Source of the DNA: Panagrolaimus kolymaensis
Lineage: Eukaryota > Nematoda > Chromadorea > Rhabditida > Panagrolaimidae
Reading direction: 5' to 3'
Length of the DNA stretch: 64,000 bases
Assembly (NCBI GenBank): GCA_028622995.1
Contig: JAJQJQ010000014.1
Location: 2,728,001 to 2,792,000, forward strand
The position numbers were made by a program, and so were the translations under genes. The notes beneath the pieces were generated by a model. That model saw only the letters and a program-made list of their open reading frames with translations. It ran no database searches and had not been told where the DNA came from. Positions 53,961 through 64,000 of this stretch are shown in pieces (position 1 is the stretch's first letter; every line of letters starts with the position of its first letter).

Positions 53961-55066
53961 TGACATTTTCCTGGAAAGCTATCTCAATTACAAATACCCA
54001 TGACACCATTTTGCCCGGTTGCTCTTATTTCCCTTGTAGTTTGCGTCTTGCTTTTCGTCTCTTCGATTGTCTAATTGTTTATTTTATTATTAAAAAAAGC
54101 TATGTTAAGATTTTTTAATTGTTTTTGTATTGTTTGTTTATATGTACTATTTTTTATCTTTTTCAATTTTTGTACTTATAAATTTAAATAAAAATTTGCA
54201 ATAAATAAAAAATAGCAAAATTAATATCCAAATAAGCTTTTTATAGGATTTTCTTTTATTAGTGAATCAAACCCACAAAGCTTAATTTTGTTTTTGTCGA
54301 TTTAATTTCGGTTTATTGCAATAAAAAAAATGTAAGCCGCGGTAATGAAAGCTGTTTGCTATTAAACAAAAAAACTTTAAAAAATTTCGTAAATTTTTAA
54401 ATGAATCAAATTACTCACTTTTTCTTTTGTCTTGGAATTTTGCTTTACGCCGCAAAAATAAAATCCTTTCTCCTTCTTTTTTTGGTTTTGATCATTGCAT
54501 AAATAATGTTATTTGTTTTTGCATATTTTATAGTTCCCTACTTCTTTTGACCCTATCTTTCAAAGCCGCGCCAAAAAAAAGCAGTTTCAACATTGTTTTT
54601 AGATTTTCTTTTTTTTTGCCGCGAAATTAGTCATAAACAAATATTTTCATTTTTTCTTCTTTTTTTTTATCTACACATTATGTAAAGGTCTTTCGAAGGA
54701 ATATATGCAACCCAGCCCTGTTGCTTTCTTTGATAGATTTCGTTATTATTTTTTTTGCAAGAAAAAAGAGTGAGCATCGTTTGTAAATTTTTTTGCTGCA
54801 AGTTTAATCGATATCTATGGCCAATTCATTTTTTGGTCGTCGCCAAACACTGCTTTGGTTCAAATATCTATTTCTTTCTCTTTTTTTTTGTCATAAAAGT
54901 TTAAAATTAATAAGATATCAGAAAAAAATTGTGTATCTTTGATTGTTTTTCTCAACCTTAATTTTTTCTTTAAACTTGAATAATTTTTTTAAATTTTTTT
55001 TCACCAGTCATATTCATATCTTTATTTTAATAACATTTTTTCTTTAAGATTATTGGTTAAAAGGAA
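53961..55066. other. Intergenic; partial third copy of the tandem duplication
   Basis: About 54110-54330 resembles the DNA after each peptide gene (ACCCACAAAGCTT.ATTTTGTT at 50660 and 54270). No peptide gene follows. The rest is AT-rich promoter region for the gene at 55067. Confidence 0.5.
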
Positions 55067-56485
55067 ATGTGTTTTCTTACCCAAAAACCTCCAAACAATG
55101 CTTATTTGATTGGTTTACATGATCATTCCATTTATGCCATTGCTGAAGAACAAAAAAGTGGTCATCTCGTGATTCATCGAAAAAATGTTTTAAATGTTGG
55201 TGAATGGGATGATGAACCTATTGATTTAAATATAATTATTTCAAAAAAGATTAAATGCAAAGAATGTGATAAATCTAATAGGGCTTTTGCTTGTGGCATT
55301 ATGGATTCAAAACTTTGGGTAATGGCTGCTGGGAAAGTGAGTTATATTCCATTCTTTTAAGGCTTTTTTTCCCCGGCCATCGAAAAGTGTTTATTTTCTA
55401 AAAATAAATGAAAAAAGGCTTTTTTTAGAAAATTGGTGAAAAGGGTTATGGACCTCATATATTCTGTGTTGATCTTGAAATTAACAAAGTTACAAAATTT
55501 GTAACCCAATTTCATGAAAGAAATGAATATATTAAACAAATTTGTATTATTTGTAATACTTTACAAATTACATTTGAAGAAACCCTTGAAGATGGAAAGC
55601 TACAGTTTATGGTTGAACCAAATCGCCTTCAATCATTTCCATATGGAAATTCAAATGAATCATCTATTGTTTTTTCATTTTTACCATGCTTTAAACATTT
55701 ATATTTTATCATCGATGAAATTAATCAAACTTGTGAATTTGGTTATTATGATCATGATTTTCTAGATACTCAAGGCATTTTTGAAGCTGGAATAGTTAAA
55801 AATAATTTTCGCTTTGGTTTTCAAATACTTATGTATGATGGATTTCAACAAGGTCAATTTCGTGGAGATTATCATGCTTATGCATTAACGAATTATACTG
55901 AAACTGAAGATTTGGTTTATGCTCGATTTTTCCGAGATGCTAAAAATGAACTCCTTTGCTTGATTAAAGAAAAATTTGATAGCGAAAAATGTGAAACAAC
56001 TTTCAAACTTAAAATTTACAAAATCGAAATTAATGGTGAAAATGAAACTGCAAGGTAAGAAATTTTATATTCCAAAAATTGTTAAACAATAAACACATAA
56101 TTTTTTTAGTTTTGAATTAAAATCTTTATTCTACGTTGACAGCAATTTTCCTGATATTGATTATTCACTTATTTTTACTGCAAATAATATTGTTGCTTTC
56201 ACCTCTAATAGTCGCGATATTTGTATTTCAATGAATCGAATGATCACTCTTTCAGAAATTGCATATTTGGCACTTCAAAAAGTAGCCTTTTCAAATGGAA
56301 AATTATCAAAACCGAAATCAGACTCCCTTTCGATGGTCAAAAAAATTAAAGGATTTTTTCAAAAAACGAAGCCGCAAGTTTATCCAAAAAATTCTATCAA
56401 CAAATTTGGAGTTTCTTTGAAGTATTTACAAGATTATTGTGGAATTCCAAAAAACTTTGAAATCAAACATGGCTACGAGGCTTGA
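55067..56485 (+). CDS. Conserved-looking protein of unknown function
   Basis: About 340 residues. Exons are 55067-55336 (MCFLTQKPPNNAYLIGLHDH, CKECDKSNRAFACGIMDSKL), 55429-56054 (PHIFCVDLEINKVTKFVTQF, LPCFKHLYFIIDEINQTCEF) and 56110-56485 (FYVDSNFPDIDYSLIFTANN, KYLQDYCGIPKNFEIKHGYE). Frames join cleanly across 92- and 55-nt introns. No signal peptide or membrane span is evident. Alternating hydrophobic strands with D-L-E-I-N-K-V type units suggest a beta-propeller-like or beta-rich fold (as in F-box-associated or kelch-like proteins), which is a guess. The C-terminal Lys-rich part may be disordered. Neighbours: LRAT gene 460 nt downstream on the same strand, possibly co-duplicated but not an evident operon. 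Confidence 0.7.
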
Positions 56486-56943
56486 AAACCTGGAGCTAAA
56501 ATGTTTTTTTATTCACCTGCCTAATATAAAGCTATCTATTTATGTATTTTTTTAGTTATTGTTTCAATATTTTATTCCACTTTTTTGATTATGATTAATA
56601 AAAATTTCATAACCACAAGTCTTCTAATTTTTTTTACAAGTGAAAAATAAAAATAATTTCTCTCGTGTAATTTTTTTATCAAACTTTGTTCCACACCCAA
56701 TTAGTGGGAGTGTACATTTAAAACCCAATCATTTTTCATTTTTTTTTTGGATTATAAAAGAAGAAAAGAGACAGACAACTGATAGCGCTACCTTTATCAA
56801 AAAATTAAACCTTTTTTTCTCTCGTTGGATTGATTCTTTGTCTTTCATTTCTCATTATACTTTTTTTTCTATAAAAAAGCATAAACTTTTTTTGTTTCAT
56901 TCATTCGAGGTTCTAAGTATATTAATTTTTAGCAAAACTAAAA
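56486..56943. other. Intergenic between same-strand genes
   Basis: Holds the likely polyadenylation region of the upstream gene and promoter of the LRAT gene. The Phe-rich frame at 56640-56981 is chance. The 458-nt gap is wider than the ~100 nt expected inside a nematode operon. Confidence 0.45.
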
Positions 56944-58737
56944 ATGCAATTTTTTTGGGTATTTTGGGAATTTTTTACTAATTTATTTTCAAAAAATGAA
57001 ACAAAAAATTTTGAAAAATATGTAAAAGAATATCTCAAAAATTCAATGGGATTTAATGATTCGGATTTTGGTAATCTTGTCAATATTTTAATTGATAAAA
57101 CAAAATTTGGTCAACATTTCGCTCACATTATTATTTCAAATGAAAATGGATTAAACTATAAAGTTTTATTAATTTTGGATGAAATGCATCGCGACAAGGA
57201 AATTGTTCGACAATTAAGAAGCACTCCAGAAAGCTATATTATTGACAACAAAAATTTTAAAACTCTAATGGCTGCAATGCAATATGTAAATGAAAAAGCT
57301 AGGTTGTATAGATTTGGAAGATTTAATAATGAGTAAGTCGTCTTTTTATTTCAGAAACTTTAAGAATTAAACAAAAAATTGAGGTATTTTTATCCATTTT
57401 CCCGATTATCTTTTAGCCGTCAGAATTTAACGAATCTCAAAACACGGGCTTTCTTCTTAAAATTTTAATAAAAATAATGGGACAAAAAACTAACAAATAC
57501 CTTTCATGCTATTATGCATCTCAAATGAATCAAAAACTTTGCTAATAGGGACGCTCAAGCAAAAAATGAAGTTTCTTTGTTTTGATATATGGTTTAGAGG
57601 GATAGGTACTTTCAAATATGGGGAATTTAACGATAGAGGAGAAAATAAATTTTAATTAACTCCCAATTAAGATATCAAGGTTTTAATATTTAGATCTGAA
57701 TTAAAAAATGGCAACGATAAAACTTTTCTTCCTCTTTGATTTTTTGCATGTTGCAACAGGAAAAACAAAAAATAACATCATTCTTCACTTGCCGATGCCC
57801 ACATTTTCTATTAATTTTATGGTTTTTGCTTTAAAAAAGTCGCTTTTCTCTTGACCGCTACCTAGGTTTTATTTATTATATCTGCATTTTTGGGTGGGGA
57901 ATAAGATTATCAAAAAATTAAAATTAGTCAAGCTGCGACATCTCGAGAAAACTAAAAAAAACTCTTATTCTACCCATTTTCCCCTTTTTCCGATCTATAA
58001 GAATTGGATATGTCAATAACAGTCTTTTACGGGCTTTCCGATGAGTCAAAGATCAAAAAATAAAATCGATAAAACATAAACGATTCAATGCATTTAAAAT
58101 TTCTAAAATTCAAATGACATAGTTGCCATCTTTTTTTTTTGGCATTCGTTTGGCCAAATGTACGTGAGCGTCCCTATTTGCTAAGTTATTATTATTTTTA
58201 TTTTTTAGTGAAGCTTCCTATTGGCGAATGGTCAAATGTCCTGAAGATTGTTTGGCAAATCCAGATAAATATTTACTTCCTGGTGATTACATTACCCGTG
58301 ATCTGGAAGGCTTAAATAGAGCTTCACATGCTGGAATATATTTTGGTTGTGGGAAAGTTGTCCATTATGACACAAAGGATAAAGCAGCAAATCTCCTACA
58401 ATGCACTATGGGAAATAGCGATCATCACGTTCATGTGGCTCCCATAGGAAATTTTGTTTCACATTCTCAACAAGAAATTCGAATTTTAGTTCACTGCTTC
58501 CAACAAGCCACTCAAGAAGATAAAATTAAACTTGCGATTGAATTAACTGAAATAAGATTTGGCGAACATTCATATGGAATTTTAACCAAAAATTGCCAAC
58601 ACTTTAGTTCACTTGTTTCTTGCGGCCGGCTTGAAATGATTGATAAAGAATTGATTCAAGATTCTGTGGTTGCTATAGGTTCAACTTTGGTTGGTATGGT
58701 CATGGGTGGATATGGAATTGTTCGGTCCCGGTTATAA
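56944..58737 (+). CDS. LRAT-domain (NlpC/P60-like) protein
   Basis: Exons 56944-57332 and 58209-58737 join through a phase-2 split codon (NNDEASYWR). The C-terminal domain has the LRAT fold signature: LLPGDYITRDLEGLN, the first catalytic His in RASHAGIYFGCGKVVHYD, and the nucleophile motif LTKNCQHFSSLV (NCxHF). It ends with a small hydrophobic segment (SVVAIGSTLVGMVMGGYGIV) that resembles the membrane anchor of LRAT/HRASLS-type acyltransferases. The N-terminal domain of 129 residues (MQFFWVFWEFFTNLF; HFAHIIISNENGLNYKVLLI) has no recognised relative. LRAT-family enzymes transfer acyl groups from phospholipids; nematode members are numerous and mostly uncharacterised. The 876-nt intron contains a MITE (57546-58176). 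All catalytic residues are present, so an active enzyme is expected. Confidence 0.85.
57546..58176. mobile_element. Intronic MITE, TA-flanked
   Basis: In the LRAT gene intron: TA then GGGACGCTCA at 57546-57557, and TGAGCGTCCC then TA at 58165-58176. Pairing extends outwards (AACTTTGCTAA against TTTGCTAAGTT), so terminal repeats of about 23 bp are possible. TA flanks suggest a Tc1/mariner-type target. The interior is AT-rich and non-coding. Confidence 0.6.
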
Positions 58738-59217
58738 CAGAGTACCCGCTACTGATGTCCGGCCCACGAATTCTCGAGGCGTGAGTAAATCGAATCTTAT
58801 TTCATGACAAAGATTTATTGTACTCGCATATAACATATAAAAGATAATCCAATAAATACATAAACACCCAACTCTACACGAATCAAGGGACAAAGTAAGA
58901 TTGGTGTTGGATTTATTCTTTTTGCTAAGACAATGAGTTATTTTTATCTTTAATAGATGAAAAAAAATTTAATTTGAAAAAAGTATTAAAATTTTTCATC
59001 GGATGCCCAGCTATTTAAAGCAATGATAAATAGTGGAATTTTAAATCAGAATTTTTATATATCTAAAATAACACAAATATTTAACTTTAAAATATATTTA
59101 CTATTAAACTTTGATGATAAATACACTTTTTCATTTTGATGCAAATTAGTACTTTTTAAGACCATTTATAAAAAAAGTAAAAATATAAATTGTTAGCCAA
59201 TAAAATAATAAATAAAT
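58738..59217. other. Intergenic between convergent genes
   Basis: Downstream regions of the LRAT gene and of the OTU-like gene. A short GC patch (CCGGCCCACGAATTCTCGAG, 58757-58776) follows the LRAT stop. No feature recognised. Confidence 0.45.
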
Positions 59218-61938
59218 TTAATTATCCAAACTTGTAACAATATTGTAACATTTACTTGTGAAATCAAACAATAGAGTAACTTTTCCATCATCTTTTTCCC
59301 AATCTCCATATTTAACAAGTTTATTTTCAACAAAAACTCCAATTCTGCAATTCAAAAGTATAGTAATCGCATTACAATGAATGGGAGTCATTTCATCAGC
59401 AAACAAGGTTTGAAAGATAAAATCATCATCGTGAGTTAATTTATTAAAATTTGTGCCAAAACAAATGCCTGAAAAATAATTTAATTTAGTAAAAGTTTAT
59501 TTGAATCTCGAAGCGAGAAAAAAAACTAACCTAATTTCTTAAAATTTTTATAAAAAAATTGATTCACTGCTTTTTTGATTGGTGAATCTTCTTTGCCTGT
59601 GAGTAAAAGCGACAAAGCTCGAAAACCTGAATCATTTCCGGCTGAAATGATTCTAGTATTTCCGGGTTTTGAATCAGTGTTAATTCGATCGATGTCAATT
59701 GTGGCCCAAAGTTGATATGCTTCATGATTGTAAGGCAATTTGAGCATTTCACAAACAGTTTTAAGCCAAAGTTTCGAAGGATTATTGAAAGCAAAAGTTG
59801 AAACAACAGGAATTTGAGGATGTTCACTTTCAATTGCTGGGAAATTTATAGTTTTTGATGATGAAGCTGAGGATGATGGTTGTTGGTCAAGAGGTGAGGG
59901 AGAAGTTCTAAATATAATAATAGTGGAATATAACAACTTTAATCAAAAAAATAAAATAATTTTTGATGAAAAGAAACCCGAATATTTTGATTCAAATCAA
60001 ATTTTTTAAAACAAAAATCACAAATAAAAAGCTTAATCCTTGGGAATTATTTGGCGCCTCAAAACTTTTTTTTTGTCAAGTAAAGTTTTAAATACCGAAA
60101 AACTGTTTTTAAAAAAGGCGAAATTTTCAGGGGATTCAATTCATTCTTTAAGCCTATGTAATTGAGTTTTAGCTAACAACCAGTAATTTAAATTTTAAAA
60201 AATTTACTTTTCTCAAAATTACCCGAATTTTTTTAATTCTTTCTTAAAACTATTGTAAAATATGAACACACTCAAGCTCGATGATGATCTCAAGTTTCGA
60301 TTCATTCCGGTATACACAAAACTTTTTAGTTTCCTAAAAAATTAACTTACTCATGATCATCATCATCTTCATCATGCATTTCCACTACAAATGGCCTATT
60401 ACTACTTGCTGATTTAGGTTTATCAAATATTCCATTTCTGTAATAAAAAAAAGTAAACGATCATTCAAATATTAAAATCTTAAAGCAATAACAACTTACA
60501 TTGAGCTAATAACATCATTAACAGAAGCAGCCATTTTTGGAAGTTTTCTTATAGCTGTAATTCCTCCAGCAAATTTTGGTGGCGGTGGAACAGCCCCTCG
60601 ATAAACAATTAATGGAGATTTAATAGTTTTAGGTCCACGTTTTTGACTCATTCTACGATTTTCAAAAGTTTTTTGTCTTGCTTCCACTTCCATTCGAGAA
60701 TATGGATTGCATAAATGATTTAAAGGAACTTGAAGGATGCCATTTTCAAATTGTGCAAATTTTCTTGTTTTATCTAACTTATTGCATCCCAAACAATACC
60801 ATTTTCCCAAAGTATTACCATATTCTCGAACATAAAATAATGTGTTTGGTTCATTTACAATTAAACGCATATTTGGAACTCCATCTCCACTTAAACCATA
60901 TTTAAATTGATTGGATGGAACTGAACGATAATTAGTTGGAGTTAAAACTGTTACAGGTCTACTAATGGCGGGTATAGATGGTGAAGATCTTGGTGAGGAA
61001 GTTTCTGAAGAAGCTGATGATTCTTTTTCAACTGAGAATTCACTGCAAAAAAATGGGGTTAGAAAAGTTTAAAAAAATCGGAGAAAAATGCTAAAATTTT
61101 TTGAATTTGTATTCATTTTTTCTCATTTATTTTTTTATGCAAAAATCGTTTAAAAAATTACTGAAAAAGCCCTGCATTTTTGATGAGTTAAGTAAACTTT
61201 GTGTAATTTTTTAAAATAAAAAAAACTCTGGGATGATATTTAAAAATCGTCTAAAACTTTTAGATTTTTCCCCTGCTTTTTTAGTATATATTCGACTTAC
61301 GAAATAATTTCAGGTTTTTCATCCATTATTTCATCTTTAACAACATCAATCACTTCTTCTCCAACAATTCCTATATATTCGCCTTCTTCATGATTACCAT
61401 TACCATTAGATTCATCATCAATAGAGCAGCTGCCATGTCTAGGAATTTCTGGGGTTCCATTAATTTTATTCTTTATTTTATCTTGTTTTATCATGGCTTC
61501 TTCGTATGAAAGTGCTGAGCACAAATGACTCGCAGGAGCATAAAAAGTTTGCCCTTCCAATCTTCCATTATTCATTTTTCGATGTGGTTGCAATCGACAT
61601 CCAAGACAATACCATTTATCTCGAACATATTTAGCATATTCTCGAATCAAAGAATGATTACGTTCTTCAAAAACAAATAAACGAGTGCAATCTTCGCCAT
61701 AAGCATTGATTCCAAATTCATATTCCCCGGGAATAATTTTTCGAAAAGTTCTGGAATAAAATATTGGGGTAGTTGGAGGAATTTTATCACCTTGATATCG
61801 AGTTTTCATTTTCATTATAGTTCGAATCACCGGGGGCTTGGCTTCACTGGATTTGGCTCCGCTGAAAATAGGCGAGATTGGCTTTGGAAAAGAGTTAGAA
61901 TAACGAGAGACTTACTTTCGAGTATTGTGAGGACTCAT
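59218..61938 (-). CDS. Two Cys/His modules fused to a degenerate OTU domain
   Basis: Six exons: 61938-61916, 61862-61301, about 61043-60500, about 60437-60352, about 59910-59531 and 59469-59218. Frames join at every GT-AG border. Exon 2 carries module one (RLFVFEERNHSLIREYAKYV, DKWYCLGCRLQPH, ASHLC). Exon 3 carries module two (NTLFYVREYGNTLGKWYCLG, CNKLDK, LNHLC). Both share the C-x2-C...H-x-C plan of the repeat protein at 42983. Basic, Pro/Ser and acidic linkers follow. Exons 5-6 read SAGNDSGFRALSLLLTGKED and HCNAITILLNCRIGVFVE ... SKCYNIV, the layout of an OTU deubiquitinase, but the catalytic Cys is Ser and the final His-Tyr is Cys-Tyr. It is probably a catalytically dead OTU used for binding. 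Nuclear role inferred from composition only. Confidence 0.77.
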
Positions 61939-63046
61939 AATTTGTAAATCAGGCTGATGGATTAGATTTGAGAAATGATTGCAATAAAGGTTCAAAGTTG
62001 ATGAAATCTGAAAAAGGTATATATAAAAATTTTGAATTTTCAATGGGTTTTTATTTAAATTTTTTGGGACTCGTTTATTAGAAAATCCTCGCTTTCACGT
62101 TAATATTCTTGGGTTACCAAATAACAAAAAACGGAACAAATTCAAAGTTGCTGCAAACCGACAAACTTAAAACAATAAATTTCTCAAAATATATTTATTA
62201 ATTATAAAAAAACCTTAGAATACGCGCCCAATATTTTCTCTCTCAAAAAATTGCAATGATGCTTCTCTCTCTCTTGTTTTTTATTCAATCGAGAAGATTG
62301 CAAACGCAATGGAATGGTTTTTTCTTTAGGAGATTTTCTTTGGAAGAGTTTTTTGCAAATGCGACCTTGCAATGGATGGGAGAGAGGACGCACTCCAGCG
62401 CAAATCTATGCACCTCTCAGAGACAAATTTGATATCAGTAAAGAATAGTTTTAGCACGAAAATAAAAGCTTCTTTTTTTTTTTGCGGACGAACATAATGA
62501 AATTTATTTACAAAAAAATGTAAGCGATTAAAAGAGTAAATATTTTGATTAAAAAACACAGTAATAAATTAAACCTTTAAAATACCAAGAGGATTATAGC
62601 AAGCAATATAATGGTTATGCAACTCATGCTTTTTTCATTAACAAAAAACCTTTTGCGGAAACAAGACGTTACTTATAAAACGTTTATTTATTTTAATTTT
62701 AATGAAACTCAATCACATCATGGTTTTCTTTGAACAAAAATTAAAAGGGCGCTTCAATTTGCATAAAGCTAAAGTTTAATTTTCTTGAAATATACATATT
62801 TTTTTGACTTCAAAATCTACAATTTTTGTCGATCTTTTTCCAAATGTTCTCGAGTTTTTTTTTAGCAAAGCTATTCAAGCTTTCCCAAAAAGCTTTTTGA
62901 ATTCATATTAATTAACTTTGCTATTTCTTATGTCTCCGCCATCATTCGTTCCATTAGTGACGATTTTGTTGGCTATTATTATTTTTAATCATTTAATGAT
63001 GGAAGTTTTCCTTGAATAAAGTGTTTGATTTTACATTGTCTTATAC
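61939..63046. other. Intergenic, 1.1 kb between divergent genes
   Basis: Promoter side of the OTU-like gene and of the coiled-coil gene. The region 62200-62420 is less AT-rich and reads in several frames, but none has a start and splice support. No repeat beyond the element at 63047 was seen. Confidence 0.45.
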
Positions 63047-63249
63047 CTTTAAAGGGACATAGCTATTTCATGCCTTTTTTGAAATTTCGATAGTGGGGAC
63101 TGAAAGTTACACTTGGTAAGGCGCGTGTTTGAATTACCGTGTAAGACAAAAAGTGCACGGTAATTCAAACACGCGCCGCCTCAACTGTTCCTATCAGCCC
63201 CAGTATCGAAATTTTCGAAAAGGCATCAAATAGCTATGTCCCTTTAAAG
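63047..63249. mobile_element. Palindromic MITE, TTAA-flanked, 203 bp
   Basis: CTTTAAAGGGACATAGCTAT at the left end is mirrored by ATAGCTATGTCCCTTTAAAG at the right. Inner arms pair as well: ATGCCTTTTTTGAAATTTCG against CGAAATTTTCGAAAAGGCAT, and GGCGCGTGTTTGAATTACCG against CGGTAATTCAAACACGCGCC, around a GTAAGACAAAAAGTGCA loop. It shares the TTAA + AGGGA ends with the element at 53217 but not the interior. Non-coding. Confidence 0.8.
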
Positions 63250-63445
63250 ATCGAAAAAGTATTTATGACATATTGCAGAATTATAAATTCAGCGATTTAC
63301 AACTTTCGCTTTTTGTCAAAACGTTTCTCCACTGCCAAAATAAAATTCTCGTCATTCATTCGTTTGTATTTATTTGTCTCCACTTTTTTTTGCAGCACCG
63401 ATTGGATTTTTTATTGAGTAAATTAGTGAATATAATTTTATTATT

Positions 63446-64000
63446 ATGTCGTCCACTAAAAAACCAACTGCAGCCGGAGGGAATCCTGAGTTATTGGAAG
63501 TTACTCAAAAACTTGCCAAGTTGGATCATAATAATTTGAGAGAATTTTTCCAAGGCTTTAATGAAATTTATAAAGATTTGAATGAAAAGAAACTTATTTT
63601 AGAGGTGAGTTTCCTGGCTTTAATAGAATTAAATTTGAGAAAAGTCTATGTTTTTTTGTTTTTCAGGAAGAGCAAATAATTTTTGAAGAAAGTGTCCCAG
63701 AATTACAAGGAAAAATAAAAGATGCCCAGAAAGTTGCAGAAAAAGTTCGATCTGAAACTATCAAAGCTTTTGAAGAAGCAGAAAATCAACGAAATGAAAG
63801 CCTCAAAAAACTTGAAACTGAATCCCCTGAACTTTTCGAATATCTCATAACTTTAGCGGAAAAAAAACAAAGTTTGGATGTTTTGGTTTTCACAAAAAAC
63901 TATCAATCCAAAATTGAAGAAGCTAAAATTATGATAGATTCTCGAGCTTTTAACCAATTTCGAGAAAAAATCAATGAAATTTCTTTACTTTGCCAAAATT
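63446..64000 (+). CDS. Coiled-coil protein, 3' end beyond window
   Basis: Exons are 63446-63603 (MSSTKKPTAAGGNPELLEVT ... NLREFFQGFNEIYKDLNEKK) and 63667 onwards (EEQIIFEESVPELQGKIKDA ... KVRSETIKAFEEAENQRNES ... KINEISLLCQN, open at the window edge). Phase-0 intron of 63 nt with GTGAG donor and TTTTCAG acceptor. The second exon is a long heptad-patterned, charge-rich helix without Pro except one break (TESPELFEY), so a coiled coil is likely. No motif identifies the family; intracellular structural or vesicle/cytoskeletal protein are possibilities. The start is the first ATG with a good AAAC/ATTATTATG context and a soluble N-terminus. Confidence 0.72.

Noticed and set aside
55067..58737. Operon of the unknown gene and the LRAT gene
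   Set aside because: The 458-nt gap is too long for a typical nematode operon and no SL2-type signal can be shown.

Overview
This 64 kb window is nuclear DNA from a nematode. It is very AT-rich. The genes are small and carry many short introns (about 45-60 nt, with a TTTTTAG/TTTTCAG acceptor). Nearly every gene belongs to a family that is expanded or restricted in nematodes: a supplementary nuclear hormone receptor, chemosensory-type 7TM receptors, T20D4.11/DUF19-like secreted proteins, MATH-BTB proteins, MOLO1-like membrane proteins, ShKT proteins and LRAT-type proteins. I cannot name the species; a clade IV (Tylenchina-type) nematode is a guess from composition and gene content. There are no bacterial genes, CRISPR arrays or convincing tRNA/rRNA genes. 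Most ORFs are single exons, so I rebuilt gene models by hand from splice sites and frame continuity. Exon edges are readings of the sequence, not transcript evidence.

Layout. 1-1.6 kb: 3' incomplete nuclear hormone receptor (-). 2.2-8.5 kb: three DUF19-like secreted/membrane-anchored proteins (-) around one Srh-like receptor (+). 9.1-14.2 kb: tandem array of an F-box-like family (three intact, one pseudogene) mixed with pieces of a duplicated receptor. 14.5-17.3 kb: a receptor and its decayed paralog, which carries a GC-rich hAT-type MITE. 17.4-18.2 kb: solo LTR. 18.5-20.3 kb: MATH-BTB gene. 21-22.5 kb: an Hsp70 ATPase domain without a substrate-binding domain but with a hydrophobic C-terminal tail. 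22.9-23.9 and 33.3-38.1 kb: four MOLO1-like genes (two look intact, one has an early stop, one is truncated). 24.6-29.3 kb: three S1 serine-protease-like genes, two of which lost catalytic residues. 30.2-32.6 kb: inverted pair of ShKT genes sharing a near-identical 3' half. 38.6-40.0 kb: small Cys-rich peptide and a second MATH-BTB gene. 40.4-47.9 kb: two paralogous 7TM receptors flanking a nine-repeat Cys/His zinc-module protein. 48.5-54.3 kb: tandem ~2.1 kb duplication in which each full copy encodes a short, previously unlisted secreted peptide precursor. 55-62 kb: an unknown conserved protein, an LRAT-domain protein and a protein combining the same Cys/His module with a degenerate OTU domain. 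63.4 kb to the end: start of a coiled-coil protein.

The overall picture is a fast-evolving, duplication-rich chromosome region of environmental-response, secreted and receptor genes. Gene death, gene conversion and non-autonomous transposons (two hAT-like with 8-bp target duplications, two TTAA-flanked palindromic elements, one TA-flanked intronic element, one solo LTR) can be read directly. The strongest leads are the pseudo-enzymes (proteases, OTU), the tail-anchored Hsp70 ATPase core, the peptide-precursor pair and the repeat protein built from a Cys-x2-Cys...His-x-Cys module.
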